Below are positions 18,256 to 26,759 of a stretch of DNA of 64,000 bases, piece by piece. This DNA is from Sporosarcina sp. BI001-red. Lineage in GTDB: Bacteria > Bacillota > Bacilli > Bacillales_A > Planococcaceae. How positions within the stretch are numbered: position 1 is the stretch's first letter; each line of letters opens with the position of its first letter. The position numbers and the translations under genes are program-made. The notes below the pieces were generated by a model. The model ran no database searches and was not told the origin of the DNA. It was given only the letters and a program-made list of their open reading frames with translations. The stretch covers positions 124,001 to 188,000 of the forward strand of contig NZ_QQAK01000015.1 in the NCBI RefSeq assembly GCF_003384035.1, in the 5' to 3' direction.

Positions 18256-19500
18256 ATGATGACGTTGCTGATTAGAAATGCACGGGTCCGGGATGATCAA
18301 GAATTGCAGGATATTTGGATTGAAGAAGGGTTCATCCGGAAAATCGGAACAAGGTTATCTGATTATGCGGATCGCATTATAGACTGTGAAGGAAGAGTTG
18401 TTCTCCCAGGCTTAGTCGAGGGGCATATCCATCCGGACAAAGCATTTTTAGAAGAACGAAAACCGAATGTATCCGGAACACTTGAAGAGGCGATTAAAAA
18501 TACTGCTGAACTGAAAGCAGAGTATACGTATGAAGATGTGTATGCGCGTTCTGAGAAAGTGTTGCAGTGGGCGATTGCTAAAGGAACAACGGTTATGCGT
18601 GCTCATCCTGATGTCGATCATATCGAGAAGTTGCTTGGCGTGGAAGTGTTGCTTGCATTGAAAGAGGTCTATAAGGAAAAAATCGACTTGCAAATTGTTG
18701 TGTTTCCTCAAGAAGGGATATTGAAGTCCGAAGGGACGCTTGACCGGATGGAACAAGGCATTCGTATGGGTGCGGAAGTTGTTGGCGGGTGCCCTTACAA
18801 TGAAAAGACGCTGAAAGATTCCATTCGCCACTTGGAAATGGTCTTTGAACTAGCGGAAAAGCATGATCTACCGCTAGACTTGCATGTGGATTTTGCCGAT
18901 CATACGGAAGATCCTAGGTACATGCTGACGGATCGAATTTGCGATATGACGATGGAGCGAGGGATGCAGGGGCGTGTGACGCTCGGTCATGTGACGAGTC
19001 TTGGATCGCTTGAGCCTGAAGACGCGTCTACGTTATTTACTAAAATTGCGGAGGCAGGGATTACGATCATGCCGCTACCTGCAACGGATGTATATTTGAA
19101 TGGACGCAACGATGAGAAAAACGTACGACGTGGGATGGCACCAGTTCTACAGATGCTTGAACACGGGGTAAATGTGGCATTCGCTTCAAATAATATCCGC
19201 AATGCCTTTACACCGTTTGGCAATGCGAATTTGTTACTGATCGGATATTTGCTTGCGGAGACACAATTCATGGGATCTGCTGAACAGCAGCGAACTGTTC
19301 TCGATATGATTACGTACAATGCGGCAAAATGTCTAGGTATTGAAGAGACCTATGGAATTGCTGAAGGGAAACTGGCGGACTTGGTTGTGTTTGATTCTCA
19401 GAAATTGAGTGACGTGATTCAAGACCAACCGATTGCAAACTTCGTAATTAAGGCAGGCAAAGTAATTGTCGAACAGTCTATGAATCGCGCTGTCGAATAA
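18256..19500 (+). CDS. Amidohydrolase, cytosine-deaminase-like
   Basis: Metal-dependent amidohydrolase, 414 residues. The first metal site is GHIHPDKA (His57, His59), followed by LDLHVDFADH near residue 205, TLGHVTSL, and a late Asn/Asp-containing ASNNIRNAFTPFG in place of the usual SDN. The pattern is closest to cytosine deaminase (CodA) and N-isopropylammelide-type amidohydrolases acting on N-heterocycles. It starts at one of two adjacent ATGs behind TGGAGGTG. Together with the permease and oxygenase upstream it hints at heterocycle salvage, though the exact substrate is unknown. Confidence 0.82.
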   Translation: MMTLLIRNARVRDDQELQDIWIEEGFIRKIGTRLSDYADRIIDCEGRVVLPGLVEGHIHPDKAFLEERKPNVSGTLEEAIKNTAELKAEYTYEDVYARSEKVLQWAIAKGTTVMRAHPDVDHIEKLLGVEVLLALKEVYKEKIDLQIVVFPQEGILKSEGTLDRMEQGIRMGAEVVGGCPYNEKTLKDSIRHLEMVFELAEKHDLPLDLHVDFADHTEDPRYMLTDRICDMTMERGMQGRVTLGHVTSLGSLEPEDASTLFTKIAEAGITIMPLPATDVYLNGRNDEKNVRRGMAPVLQMLEHGVNVAFASNNIRNAFTPFGNANLLLIGYLLAETQFMGSAEQQRTVLDMITYNAAKCLGIEETYGIAEGKLADLVVFDSQKLSDVIQDQPIANFVIKAGKVIVEQSMNRAVE

Positions 19501-19587
19501 GTTCGAATGTTGTTAGATTGTTTTGAAAGTTAGCGGGTATATGATAAAGTAATACACATTACAATGTTTGAAAAGGAGGCTGCTTGG

Positions 19588-20175
19588 ATGACGACAGTTG
19601 GATTTGTACGCCATGGGGTGACTGCCTGGAACAAACAAGGACGAGCGCAAGGGAGTACGGATATTCCCTTGGATAATGAAGGAATTATGATGGCGGAACG
19701 TGCAGCAGAGCGATTTGCGGCAGATAAGTGGGATGTAATTTACACAAGTCCTTGGCAGCGTGCAAAACGAACTGCAGAACTTATTGGGTTGCAGTTGACT
19801 CATGCTGAAGTAATTGAAGACAAACGGTTGCGTGAACGTGCTGGTGGATTGATCGAAGGGACGACGGAAGCCGATCGTTTGGCAAAGTGGGGTCCTGATT
19901 GGAAGCAGCTTGACTTGCAAGGGGAGTCGCATGATAGTGTGATCACCCGAGGGATGTCGTTCATTGAAGAGATGCAGCAACGTTATCCAGATGGCCGCGT
20001 ACTTGCAGTCAGTCACGGTGGATTCATCAAACGGTTATTGTCTGAGTTGTTGCCTGGAACGACGTATGAAGAACCGCTTGGGAATACGTCGTTGACGATT
20101 GTTAAAATCAGTGACAATGAAAATTTGTGTGAGTTATTTAACTGCACAAATCATTTGCATGAGATGAAGTCTTGA
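19588..20175 (+). CDS. Histidine phosphatase family protein (PhoE/GpmB-like)
   Basis: Phosphoglycerate-mutase-like phosphatase, 195 residues. The phospho-acceptor motif VRHG (Arg8-His9-Gly10) is followed by TSPWQRAKRTAE and a second catalytic His in VSHGGF, so all core residues are present. Members dephosphorylate small molecules or phosphoproteins; the substrate is unknown. The ATG at 19588 follows AAAGGAGG; an in-frame ATG 24 bases upstream lies before the binding site. Confidence 0.85.
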   Translation: MTTVGFVRHGVTAWNKQGRAQGSTDIPLDNEGIMMAERAAERFAADKWDVIYTSPWQRAKRTAELIGLQLTHAEVIEDKRLRERAGGLIEGTTEADRLAKWGPDWKQLDLQGESHDSVITRGMSFIEEMQQRYPDGRVLAVSHGGFIKRLLSELLPGTTYEEPLGNTSLTIVKISDNENLCELFNCTNHLHEMKS

Positions 20176-20207
20176 AACCGGTTTGCCTTTGGGCACCCGG
20201 TTTTTTT
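20175..20207 (+). terminator. Intrinsic terminator of the histidine phosphatase gene
   Basis: Stem AAACCGG with CCGGTTT, inner TGCC with GGCA, and a T7 run. It begins at the stop codon. Confidence 0.85.
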
Positions 20208-20263
20208 GTGTGAATTGGCGATCAGATAGAGTGAGTTGTCGATCGGTGGGTGGTGTTTGTTTG

Positions 20264-20786
20264 TCACATAGCCATGTTTCTCCATCACACAGAGAGATTT
20301 GTCTGACACATAGCGAAGTTTCTCGATAAAGGGACACAATTCAAGTGATTGAAAGATAAAATTGGGGGCGCTTCGCTTGTTTAGGAAGGGACAACTCTAT
20401 GGGGAAGACTGAATTCACATTGTCCGACAGAACTGATGAATTGTCCGACAACCGGCGAGGGTTCTCGGACACATAGCCATGTTTCTCCATCACTCAGAGA
20501 GATTTGTCCGACACATAGCGGAGTTTCTCGATAAAGGGACACAATTCAAGTGATTGAAAGATGAAATTGGTGGCGCTTCGCTTGTTTAGGAAGGGACAAC
20601 TCTATGGGGAAGACTGAATTCACATTGTCCGACAGAACTGATGAATTGTCCGACAACCGGCGAGGGTTCTCGGACACATAGCCGTGTTTCTCCATCACAC
20701 AGAGGGATTTGTCCGACACATAGCGGAGTTTCTCGATAAAGGGACACAATTCAAGTGATTGAAAGATGATATTGGTGGCGCTTCGC
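20264..20786. repeat. Tandem array of a 205-bp repeat, about 2.5 copies
   Basis: Three copies with a constant 205-bp period: 20264-20468, 20469-20673 and a truncated third at 20674-20786. The copies differ by few substitutions. Each copy holds two versions of a shorter unit (GACACATAGC-N4-TTTCTC, 43 bp apart) and several TGTCCGACA/TGTCGGACA motifs, which are near-palindromic. No ribosome binding site or conserved protein was found, and the open frames on the minus strand are by-products of the repeat. Confidence 0.85.
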
Positions 20787-20798
20787 GGGGGGGGGGGG
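20787..20798. repeat. Homopolymer tract of 12 G
   Basis: G12 abutting the truncated third copy of the 205-bp repeat. It is followed by a small hairpin TATCTGC/GCAGATA (20802-20819). Confidence 0.8.
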
Positions 20799-20993
20799 TG
20801 ATATCTGCGCGTGCAGATAAAAATTGTCCGAGCTTGATCATCAGACCGCCTAATTCCAGTGCAATCTTTTTAAACTAGTATACTGTGAATGAAGAGGAAA
20901 GGGGACATATTGCATTCGCCCTACAAAGTGGATTATTAGCAACTCAAATAGGGTAAAGCCAAAAGTATGAGTGTAGAAGAAGAGGTGTAGAAA

Positions 20994-21446
20994 ATGGCAG
21001 AACATGAATTTCACTTGAAAGCATTTTGGCCAGGTGGCCGTAATAGTGAAGGGTATATTGAAGCAGGAAATCTTCAAACTAAAATATCAATCCCGTCAGC
21101 AATGGAAGGTCCGAACATTGGCACAAACCCCGATGAAATGCTACTGGGTGCAGCGGCTACGTGCTATATCATTACATTAGCAGCGATGATTGAGCGGGCT
21201 CACTTGCCCCTCGGGAACATGTCGCTCGAATCTATTGGATTTGTCGATGTGACAATGGGTGTCTTCACGTATAAAAAGATTATTCATAGACCAATAGTTT
21301 CATTGAAACCAGAAGCGAGTGCGTCTGACTTTGAAAAGTTGAATGTGCTCATAGTGGAAGCAGAGAGAAACTGCATGATTTCCAAAGCTATTCAAGGCAA
21401 TGTGGACGTGGAAGTTGAACCGTCAGTATCTAAATCACAAGTATAA
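20994..21446 (+). CDS. OsmC family peroxiredoxin-like protein
   Basis: OsmC/Ohr fold protein, 150 residues, cytoplasmic. The two conserved cysteines are Cys57 (AAATCY) and Cys127 (RNCMIS), the pair that reduces organic hydroperoxides in this family. The spacing fits the OsmC/SACOL1771-type branch. It has a GAGGTG binding site and is monocistronic. The roughly 180 bases upstream carry no obvious OhrR-type operator that could be confirmed by eye. Confidence 0.85.
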   Translation: MAEHEFHLKAFWPGGRNSEGYIEAGNLQTKISIPSAMEGPNIGTNPDEMLLGAAATCYIITLAAMIERAHLPLGNMSLESIGFVDVTMGVFTYKKIIHRPIVSLKPEASASDFEKLNVLIVEAERNCMISKAIQGNVDVEVEPSVSKSQV

Positions 21447-21450
21447 CTGG

Positions 21451-21481
21451 CAAGATAGGGGAGTTTCCTATCTTGTTTTTT
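21451..21481 (+). terminator. Intrinsic terminator of the osmC-like gene
   Basis: Stem CAAGATAGG with CCTATCTTG and a T6 run. Confidence 0.88.
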
Positions 21482-21562
21482 AGTAGAGTGCATCCAGTAT
21501 TATTCGCAATCTTTGAAAAGTCTTGCTAGAATGGATGAAACCTAACGGAAGGATGATGAATA

Positions 21563-22471
21563 GTGACCGAAACGTTGTCGCACCAGGATGTCATCTACGC
21601 ATTCAGTAAAACACATCCGCCAGTAAAGAGAATCAATTCCGGAACAACCATTGAAATTGAAACATATGACTGCTTTAAAAACCAAGTCCAGTCACCAGAT
21701 ACGAAAATTAGTGGGATTGACTGGGATGCCATTAATCCCGCAACCGGCCCCATTTTTGTGAATGGCGCATCTGCTGGCGATATCTTGAAAGTGACCATTC
21801 AAAAGCTGAACATTGGCGACCAAGGAGTTATGGCAACGGGGCCGGATCTTGGTGTGATGGGACACCGTCTGACGGAGCTCGAATCTAAAATCATACCAAT
21901 CGAAAACGGTGTTGCTAAATTTAACAATCGGCTTTCCATTCCGCTAAATCCGATGATTGGCGTTATTGGCGTTGCTCCTGAAGGGGAACCGATTTCGTGC
22001 GGAACCCCGGGGGCACATGGCGGGAATATGGACACGAAGCTGATCACGGAAGGGGCCGTCCTGTACTTCCCGGTTTTCGCTGAAGGTGCGCTGTTTGCGC
22101 TAGGAGACTTCCATGCGGCGATGGGAGATGGCGAAATTGGTGTTTCTGGAATTGAAGTGCCGGGCAGTGCTGTCGTCACGCTGGATGTCATTAAAAACAC
22201 GCCACTTAATCATCCATTGCTTGAAAATGAAAAAGGATTCACGTTCTTAGTTTCGGCGGAAACATTGGACGAAGCGGTAAAGATTGCAGTCGAAGAGACA
22301 GCAGATTTATTGGCAGCAAGAACCAAACTCAGTTTATCTGAAGTGACCATGCTGCTGAGCGCAGTAGGGCAAGTTCAAGTGAGTCAAGTCGTCGATCCAC
22401 TTGTCACCGTCCGGTTCTTTGTTCCGCGTTACATCTTGGAAACTTACGGTGCCGCACTTTTAGCCGAATAG
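21563..22471 (+). CDS. Acetamidase/formamidase family protein
   Basis: FmdA/AmdA family amidase, 302 residues, hydrolysing short amides (formamide, acetamide) to ammonia and acid. Family segments include GPIFVNGASAGDILKV, GVIGVAPEG, the active-site region CGTPGAHGGNMDTK and GDFHAAMGDGEI. It starts at a GTG behind GGAAGGATGATGA. It stands alone with its own terminator. A role in nitrogen scavenging is known for the family. Confidence 0.88.
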   Translation: MTETLSHQDVIYAFSKTHPPVKRINSGTTIEIETYDCFKNQVQSPDTKISGIDWDAINPATGPIFVNGASAGDILKVTIQKLNIGDQGVMATGPDLGVMGHRLTELESKIIPIENGVAKFNNRLSIPLNPMIGVIGVAPEGEPISCGTPGAHGGNMDTKLITEGAVLYFPVFAEGALFALGDFHAAMGDGEIGVSGIEVPGSAVVTLDVIKNTPLNHPLLENEKGFTFLVSAETLDEAVKIAVEETADLLAARTKLSLSEVTMLLSAVGQVQVSQVVDPLVTVRFFVPRYILETYGAALLAE

Positions 22472-22481
22472 ATAGGGAATG

Positions 22482-22513
22482 AAACCAGCTTCTAGGAAGG
22501 GAGCTGGTTTTCC
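22482..22513 (+). terminator. Intrinsic terminator of the amidase gene
   Basis: Stem AAACCAGCT with AGCTGGTTT, T-rich end. Confidence 0.8.
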
Positions 22514-22601
22514 TTATGGGACAGAACACATTGCTGAAACTATTCATAGCAAGATTCCGTATAATAACTAAGGATAGTGTAATTGGAGAGGAGGCAAGTT
22601 T

Positions 22602-24842
22602 ATGAATGTATTTAACGAAAACATAACCTTTTGCCATCCGTGGAGATCCTATCAGGCGCGAATTCTTGCAGATTTGGATGACCATTTGAAAAACAGGCAC
22701 CTCCATCTAGTGGCACCGCCAGGATCAGGGAAAACGGTTCTCGGTCTTGAAGTGATGCTCAGATTAGATGAACCCACACTCATTATTGCACCAACGCTTG
22801 CGATTCGTAATCAGTGGATTGAGCGTTTCGTCGAGTCATTTTTGCAAGAGTCTCAACAGCCAGACTGGATTTCAACGGATTTACGAAACCCGGCGGCAAT
22901 GACGGTGACAACCTACCAATCTTTACATAGTGTGTTAAAAGGAGAACATCTTGAAACGTTCTTCGCAGCATTCGATGCTGTGAATTTCAAAACTATTATT
23001 TTGGATGAAGCCCATCACTTACGCACGTCGTGGTGGCAAAGTGCAATGACAATCAGGGATCGATTGAGCGAACCGAACATTGTTGCACTCACAGCCACAC
23101 CGCCGTACGACGCTGGGCAAAGAGAATGGAACAACTACATACAGCTTTGCGGTCCGATTGATGAAGAAATCTACGTCCCCGAACTAATTCGTGAAGGGGA
23201 TCTTTGTCCCCATCAGGATTATGTCTATGCATCTATCCCCTCACCGGAAGAAGCAGGAATAATTGCACAGTTCCATCGGTCAGTGGATACGTTTGTCGAG
23301 CGTCTTTTATCCAACCAGGAATTCCTCGAAATGTTGGAGGGACACCCATGGATTCGTACGCCGGAAGAATACATGGATGAGTTACTTGGCAACCCTGCAT
23401 ATTATTCAAGCTTGCTGTTGTTTTTAAGAAATGCAGGGAGTGAGAGTTGGAAGGACGGACTCGAAATCATCGGAGCAGATGAAAAGAATATCCCAGAGTT
23501 TTCTCTCGGTTGGCTTGAAGAACTATTGAATGGTGTTTTGTATAAAGATCCATTTTACGAGGTTGACCATCCTGTTTTGAGGCCCATGAGATTAGAATTA
23601 TCCAGAATGAATGCGATTGAACGACGAACGGTTACGCTGCGTTCGAGTCATGAAATTCAACAGACTCTAGTGAAAAGTGTAACCAAACTAAATAGTATTG
23701 AAGAGATCGTATCGTTCGAAACCGAGCAGCAAGGAACTTCTCTGCGGCAAGTGATTTTGACGGATTACATCCATAAAGAGGCGCTGCCAACGTCAGCGGA
23801 TGATGAAAAACCGTTGGTACGTCTTGGAGTTGCTCCCATTTTTGAAAGACTTCGCAGATCACCAAGAACGGATTCGCGACTTGGCGTGCTGACGGGGTCG
23901 CTCATCATTATTCCAGCGACCGCATGGGCGACACTTACTGAACTTGCTATGAATAGCGGGGTTGAACTTTCTTCAGTACCTTTAGTGCAAGACGATGGGT
24001 ATGTCTCCGTTGAAGTGGGTTCCAATCGACAGCAGGTGACCTCTCTCATGACAGAAGTTTTTTCTAGAGGCGAAATCCAAGTGCTCATCGGTACTGCAGC
24101 GCTTCTTGGAGAAGGTTGGGATGCGCCTGCCATCAATTCACTCATTATTGCCTCGACAGTAGGAAGTTATATGTTGAGCAATCAGATGAGAGGGCGTGCC
24201 ATTCGGACTCAAGCAGGAAATCCGAATAAAACTGCTGCTATCTGGCATTTAGTATGTATTCAGCCGGTAATGGAAGGAGGCGGTCCAGACCAGATTGCCT
24301 TGGAAAGACGCTTCCAATCGTTAATCGGACTGGATGCAGAACTTCCGCGCATTTCTTCAGGCATCGATAGGCTCCATCTAGCGAGAAGTCTCGAATCTGG
24401 AAGTATTGCAGAGCAACAAAATCAGAAGACGTTTAAACGCGCCGTGGACCGAACATCATTACAGAAAAGGTGGCAGCAGGCTATAGGAAATGCAGAACGC
24501 GGTGAGCGGAAAGAAGAGCTTGTCGCCGAACGGAAGAGAATTCCGAAGCCGTTCGTATACGCAGCGACTGTTAAATCATTAGTCATTGTCGGAGTGGCAG
24601 TGTTTTTTGAAGCGGCTCGAGAAATAATGGGACCTGTCCCTTTCAATATATCGAAAGAACGGCTGATGATCGCGTTACTGGTCGGGATTGTATTAGCTTC
24701 TCCGTATTTATGGAAGTCAGGTAAAGCGATGATTCGCCATCGTTCACTGGAACGCAGTATGATTCAAGCTGCGACTGCTGTCTATGAGACACTGTTTCAT
24801 GCTGGCTTACTATCCATTCCTCTGAAAGAAAATCGCATTTGA
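22602..24842 (+). CDS. SF2 DEAD/DEAH-box helicase with two C-terminal membrane helices
   Basis: Superfamily 2 helicase, 746 residues. Motif I is APPGSGKT (38-45), motif II DEAHH, motif III ALTATPP; the C-terminal RecA lobe has GEGWDAPAINSLIIAS and QMRGRAIR (motif VI). A region of about 200 residues of unknown fold lies between the lobes. Near the C-terminus are two hydrophobic segments (VKSLVIVGVAVFFEA and LMIALLVGIVLASPYLW), unusual for a helicase, suggesting membrane attachment. A TGA ends the frame, but the same frame stays open for another 120 codons that look like the rest of the protein (next entry). Target and pathway are unknown. Confidence 0.8.
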   Translation: MNVFNENITFCHPWRSYQARILADLDDHLKNRHLHLVAPPGSGKTVLGLEVMLRLDEPTLIIAPTLAIRNQWIERFVESFLQESQQPDWISTDLRNPAAMTVTTYQSLHSVLKGEHLETFFAAFDAVNFKTIILDEAHHLRTSWWQSAMTIRDRLSEPNIVALTATPPYDAGQREWNNYIQLCGPIDEEIYVPELIREGDLCPHQDYVYASIPSPEEAGIIAQFHRSVDTFVERLLSNQEFLEMLEGHPWIRTPEEYMDELLGNPAYYSSLLLFLRNAGSESWKDGLEIIGADEKNIPEFSLGWLEELLNGVLYKDPFYEVDHPVLRPMRLELSRMNAIERRTVTLRSSHEIQQTLVKSVTKLNSIEEIVSFETEQQGTSLRQVILTDYIHKEALPTSADDEKPLVRLGVAPIFERLRRSPRTDSRLGVLTGSLIIIPATAWATLTELAMNSGVELSSVPLVQDDGYVSVEVGSNRQQVTSLMTEVFSRGEIQVLIGTAALLGEGWDAPAINSLIIASTVGSYMLSNQMRGRAIRTQAGNPNKTAAIWHLVCIQPVMEGGGPDQIALERRFQSLIGLDAELPRISSGIDRLHLARSLESGSIAEQQNQKTFKRAVDRTSLQKRWQQAIGNAERGERKEELVAERKRIPKPFVYAATVKSLVIVGVAVFFEAAREIMGPVPFNISKERLMIALLVGIVLASPYLWKSGKAMIRHRSLERSMIQAATAVYETLFHAGLLSIPLKENRI

Positions 24843-24872
24843 ACAGAGGGAGGAGATTCGATATCTTGTAGT

Positions 24873-25202
24873 TTGGAACGGGGAACTATCCATGAACAAA
24901 CGGTTTTTCTCAAGGCGATGCAAGAGTTGCTTGACCCTATTGAAAACCCGAGATACTTGTTAGTACGTCAGTCAAAACTTCTTTTCATCCAACGACGTGA
25001 CTTCCATGCAGTTCCTGAAGAAATAGGTCGTAAAAAAGAATACGCAGAGTTTTTCCTGAAACAATGGAATCATCATGTTGACCATGCTAGGTTGACTTAC
25101 ACGCGTACACCTGAAGGTCGAAAAGAATTGCTCGTTGCGAGACTCACGGCGATGTCTGCTATTTTTGTCGATAAATCAGAGCGGCTGAGTGTGTGGAGGT
25201 AA
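24873..25202 (+). CDS. Probable detached C-terminal domain of the helicase
   Basis: A 109-residue polypeptide, in the same frame as the helicase and separated from it by one TGA and ten codons. It reads like a compact conserved domain (ENPRYLLVRQS, DFHAVPEEIGRKKEYAEFF, YTRTPEGRKELLVARL). The only normal start in the region is a TTG at 24873 with no binding site at proper distance; GGGAGGAG at 24848-24855 would fit only a rare ATA start near 24861. I infer that it was once continuous with the helicase. It may be expressed by readthrough, as a separate protein, or not at all. Confidence 0.55.
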   Translation: MERGTIHEQTVFLKAMQELLDPIENPRYLLVRQSKLLFIQRRDFHAVPEEIGRKKEYAEFFLKQWNHHVDHARLTYTRTPEGRKELLVARLTAMSAIFVDKSERLSVWR

Positions 25203-25262
25203 GCAATCCTTAAAAGACTTGAAAGAAGAAAGCAAGGTTTTGTAAGTTAGGAAGGAGAAAAT

Positions 25263-25706
25263 ATGGTTGAGTACATATTAGTGTTTTTAGGGGCAGCCGT
25301 GCCCGCTCTTGAAATTGCAATTGTTATTCCGGTCGGGATTGTCCGAGGCCTGTCTCCATTCTGGGTCATAGTATCGGCCTTTGCAGGAAATATGCTGACC
25401 GTGGTACTGCTCATCTTTCTGTACCAGCGAATGGAGCAATGGTACAGGGGACGAAAAGGTGATAATACGGAGGGTGAATCTAAAAGGCAACTCCGTGGTA
25501 GAAAAATCATGGATAAATACGGGGTTGCCGGACTCGCATTAGCGGGACCGATTCTTATCGGTACACACATCGCAGCCTTTTTCGCTCTTCTATTTGGTGC
25601 TTCCAAACAGAAGACAATCATTTGGATGACAGTCAGTATCGCGTTATGGTCAATAATTTTTGGTGTCGTAACTGCGATGGGGTTTACTTTTTTCGTTAAA
25701 GATTAA
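25263..25706 (+). CDS. Small multidrug export protein family (Sm_multidrug_ex)
   Basis: 147-residue membrane protein of PF06695, with hydrophobic segments at about 3-25, 35-55, 90-115 and 120-143 and a charged cytoplasmic loop near 60-85. Family hallmarks are ALEIAIVIPVG and the glycine-rich LALAGPILIGTHIAAFFA. Transport activity of the family is weakly supported experimentally. Strong AAGGAG binding site. Its 3' end overlaps the convergent next gene by 11 bases. Confidence 0.75.
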   Translation: MVEYILVFLGAAVPALEIAIVIPVGIVRGLSPFWVIVSAFAGNMLTVVLLIFLYQRMEQWYRGRKGDNTEGESKRQLRGRKIMDKYGVAGLALAGPILIGTHIAAFFALLFGASKQKTIIWMTVSIALWSIIFGVVTAMGFTFFVKD

Positions 25707-26136
25707 ACAATTTAGAAACGAATGTAAGAACAGGAGCGATAATGACACCGTATACAAGAAAAATGGTCGCAAATGTCCCTAAGAGATAGAGGATCTTGTG
25801 CTTTTGATAGGCACTCACTTCGGGTGATTCAATCAGATGGAAGGAGCGCTTTTTGTGGCAGGATTCACAGAAGAGTCGGTAAGTAACGTTTTTACGTATT
25901 TCTGATTTGTTCAGAACAACTTTCTTAACTCTCGTTTCTTTCCTTTTGAACGAAATACCGAATGTCTCTGCGTAGGGAAGTGTTTTTCTATGTAGGCAGT
26001 TCACAGATTCGAATTCCAACTGAAGGCCATCGAACCAACTTTTTTGGCGAAGGGTCTTCTTATACAGTATAATCCCTGCAATTCCTACAATGAGTATGGT
26101 TAGCGGGAATGCGGAAATCATAAAAATCAATTTCAC
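25696..26136 (-). CDS. Membrane protein with a cysteine pair, unknown
   Basis: 146 residues with a membrane helix at each end (about 3-25 and 113-138). Between them is a basic soluble segment with CESCHKK, a possible metal or redox pair, plus an isolated Cys in NCLHRK. No family was recognised. It starts at a GTG behind AAAGGTGG. It is convergent with the small export protein gene, and the two reading frames overlap at their ends. Confidence 0.6.
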   Translation of the reverse strand: MKLIFMISAFPLTILIVGIAGIILYKKTLRQKSWFDGLQLEFESVNCLHRKTLPYAETFGISFKRKETRVKKVVLNKSEIRKNVTYRLFCESCHKKRSFHLIESPEVSAYQKHKILYLLGTFATIFLVYGVIIAPVLTFVSKLFNL

Positions 26137-26266
26137 TAGATCTTGACCACCTTTTAGAATGATTTGAAATACTTGATTTCCAGTCTATCAATATTCTCTT
26201 CTTGAAGCTACGGTTAACAGAAGAAGTCTATAAATGTTGAAGTAAAGGTTCAGGTATATTAGTAGT

Positions 26267-26390
26267 TTGGAGCGGAAGGTGGCGACTCCGGAGGGATCAG
26301 CGAAGATCGAAGACCCCGCAGAAGCGAAGTGCCGAGGAGGCTGAGATCGAGCCCCTCGGAAAGCGTCCACCGGGAGCGGAAAACAACGGC
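26267..26390. repeat. Bacillales intergenic repeat, copy A
   Basis: A roughly 124-bp element containing GGCGACTCC, AGACCCCGCAG, CGAGGAGGCT and GCCCCTCGGAAAGCGTCC, able to fold back on itself. The same element occurs at 34527-34648. Elements of this composition are scattered through intergenic regions of many Bacillales genomes; function is unknown. Confidence 0.8.
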
Positions 26391-26492
26391 GGTCAATGGA
26401 ATTGTTTGAGCCAATATATATAGTTGTATATATAAATTCATAACACTATTTAACCATTTGAACTTTCATTCAATTAAATTGTGAAAATATAT

Positions 26493-26519
26493 TGACATGA
26501 AAAACACAATCCTATACTA
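26493..26519 (+). promoter_or_regulatory. Promoter of the metK-spe operon
   Basis: Consensus -35 TTGACA (26493-26498) and a -10 TATACT (26514-26519) with a short 15-bp spacer. It is followed within 30 bases by a structured leader. Confidence 0.65.
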
Positions 26520-26545
26520 TTATTTTCAGCATGAATAAAGTCATT

Positions 26546-26721
26546 CTTATTAGTAGCCGTGGAGACGAGGGGTCGACGATGCGGTGGCAAACCCATTCAG
26601 TATATTTTTCTGGATAGGGCGCCCAACCTGAGCGCAGTTTTGTTATGGAACTGTGAACAATAAGAGGATAAGCAGCTGATGCAGATCGAAGCTTTCCTTA
26701 GGTTGTAGGAGAGCTTTTTTT
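26546..26721 (+). promoter_or_regulatory. Structured leader with intrinsic terminator upstream of metK, class unknown
   Basis: CTTATT (26546-26551) can pair with AATAAG (26659-26664), enclosing two strong arms. The first arm is a long one from TGCG (26580-26583) to CGCA (26633-26636), with inner helices GGTGGC/GCC-ACC and CCCATTCAG/CTGGATAGGG. The second is CAGTT/AACTG (26635-26653). A third arm may form from GCCG at 26556. A terminator follows: AAGCTTTCCT (26689-26698) with AGGAGAGCTT (26707-26716) and a T7 run, still 39 bases before metK. A terminator between promoter and first gene implies attenuation. It lacks the S-box hallmarks (GCAACC, GATGA kink-turn) and does not match SMK. Confidence 0.6.
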
Positions 26722-26759
26722 GTGCTCCAAAACACATTTTTTGTAAGGAGCGGATACAA

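Noticed and set aside
20134-20749. Three open frames of 62-67 codons on the minus strand, similar to each other
   Set aside because: They lie inside the 205-bp tandem repeat, have no ribosome binding site and repeat only because the DNA repeats.
20264-20786. Repeat array considered as CRISPR
   Set aside because: The period of 205 bp and near-identity over whole units do not fit short repeats with variable spacers.
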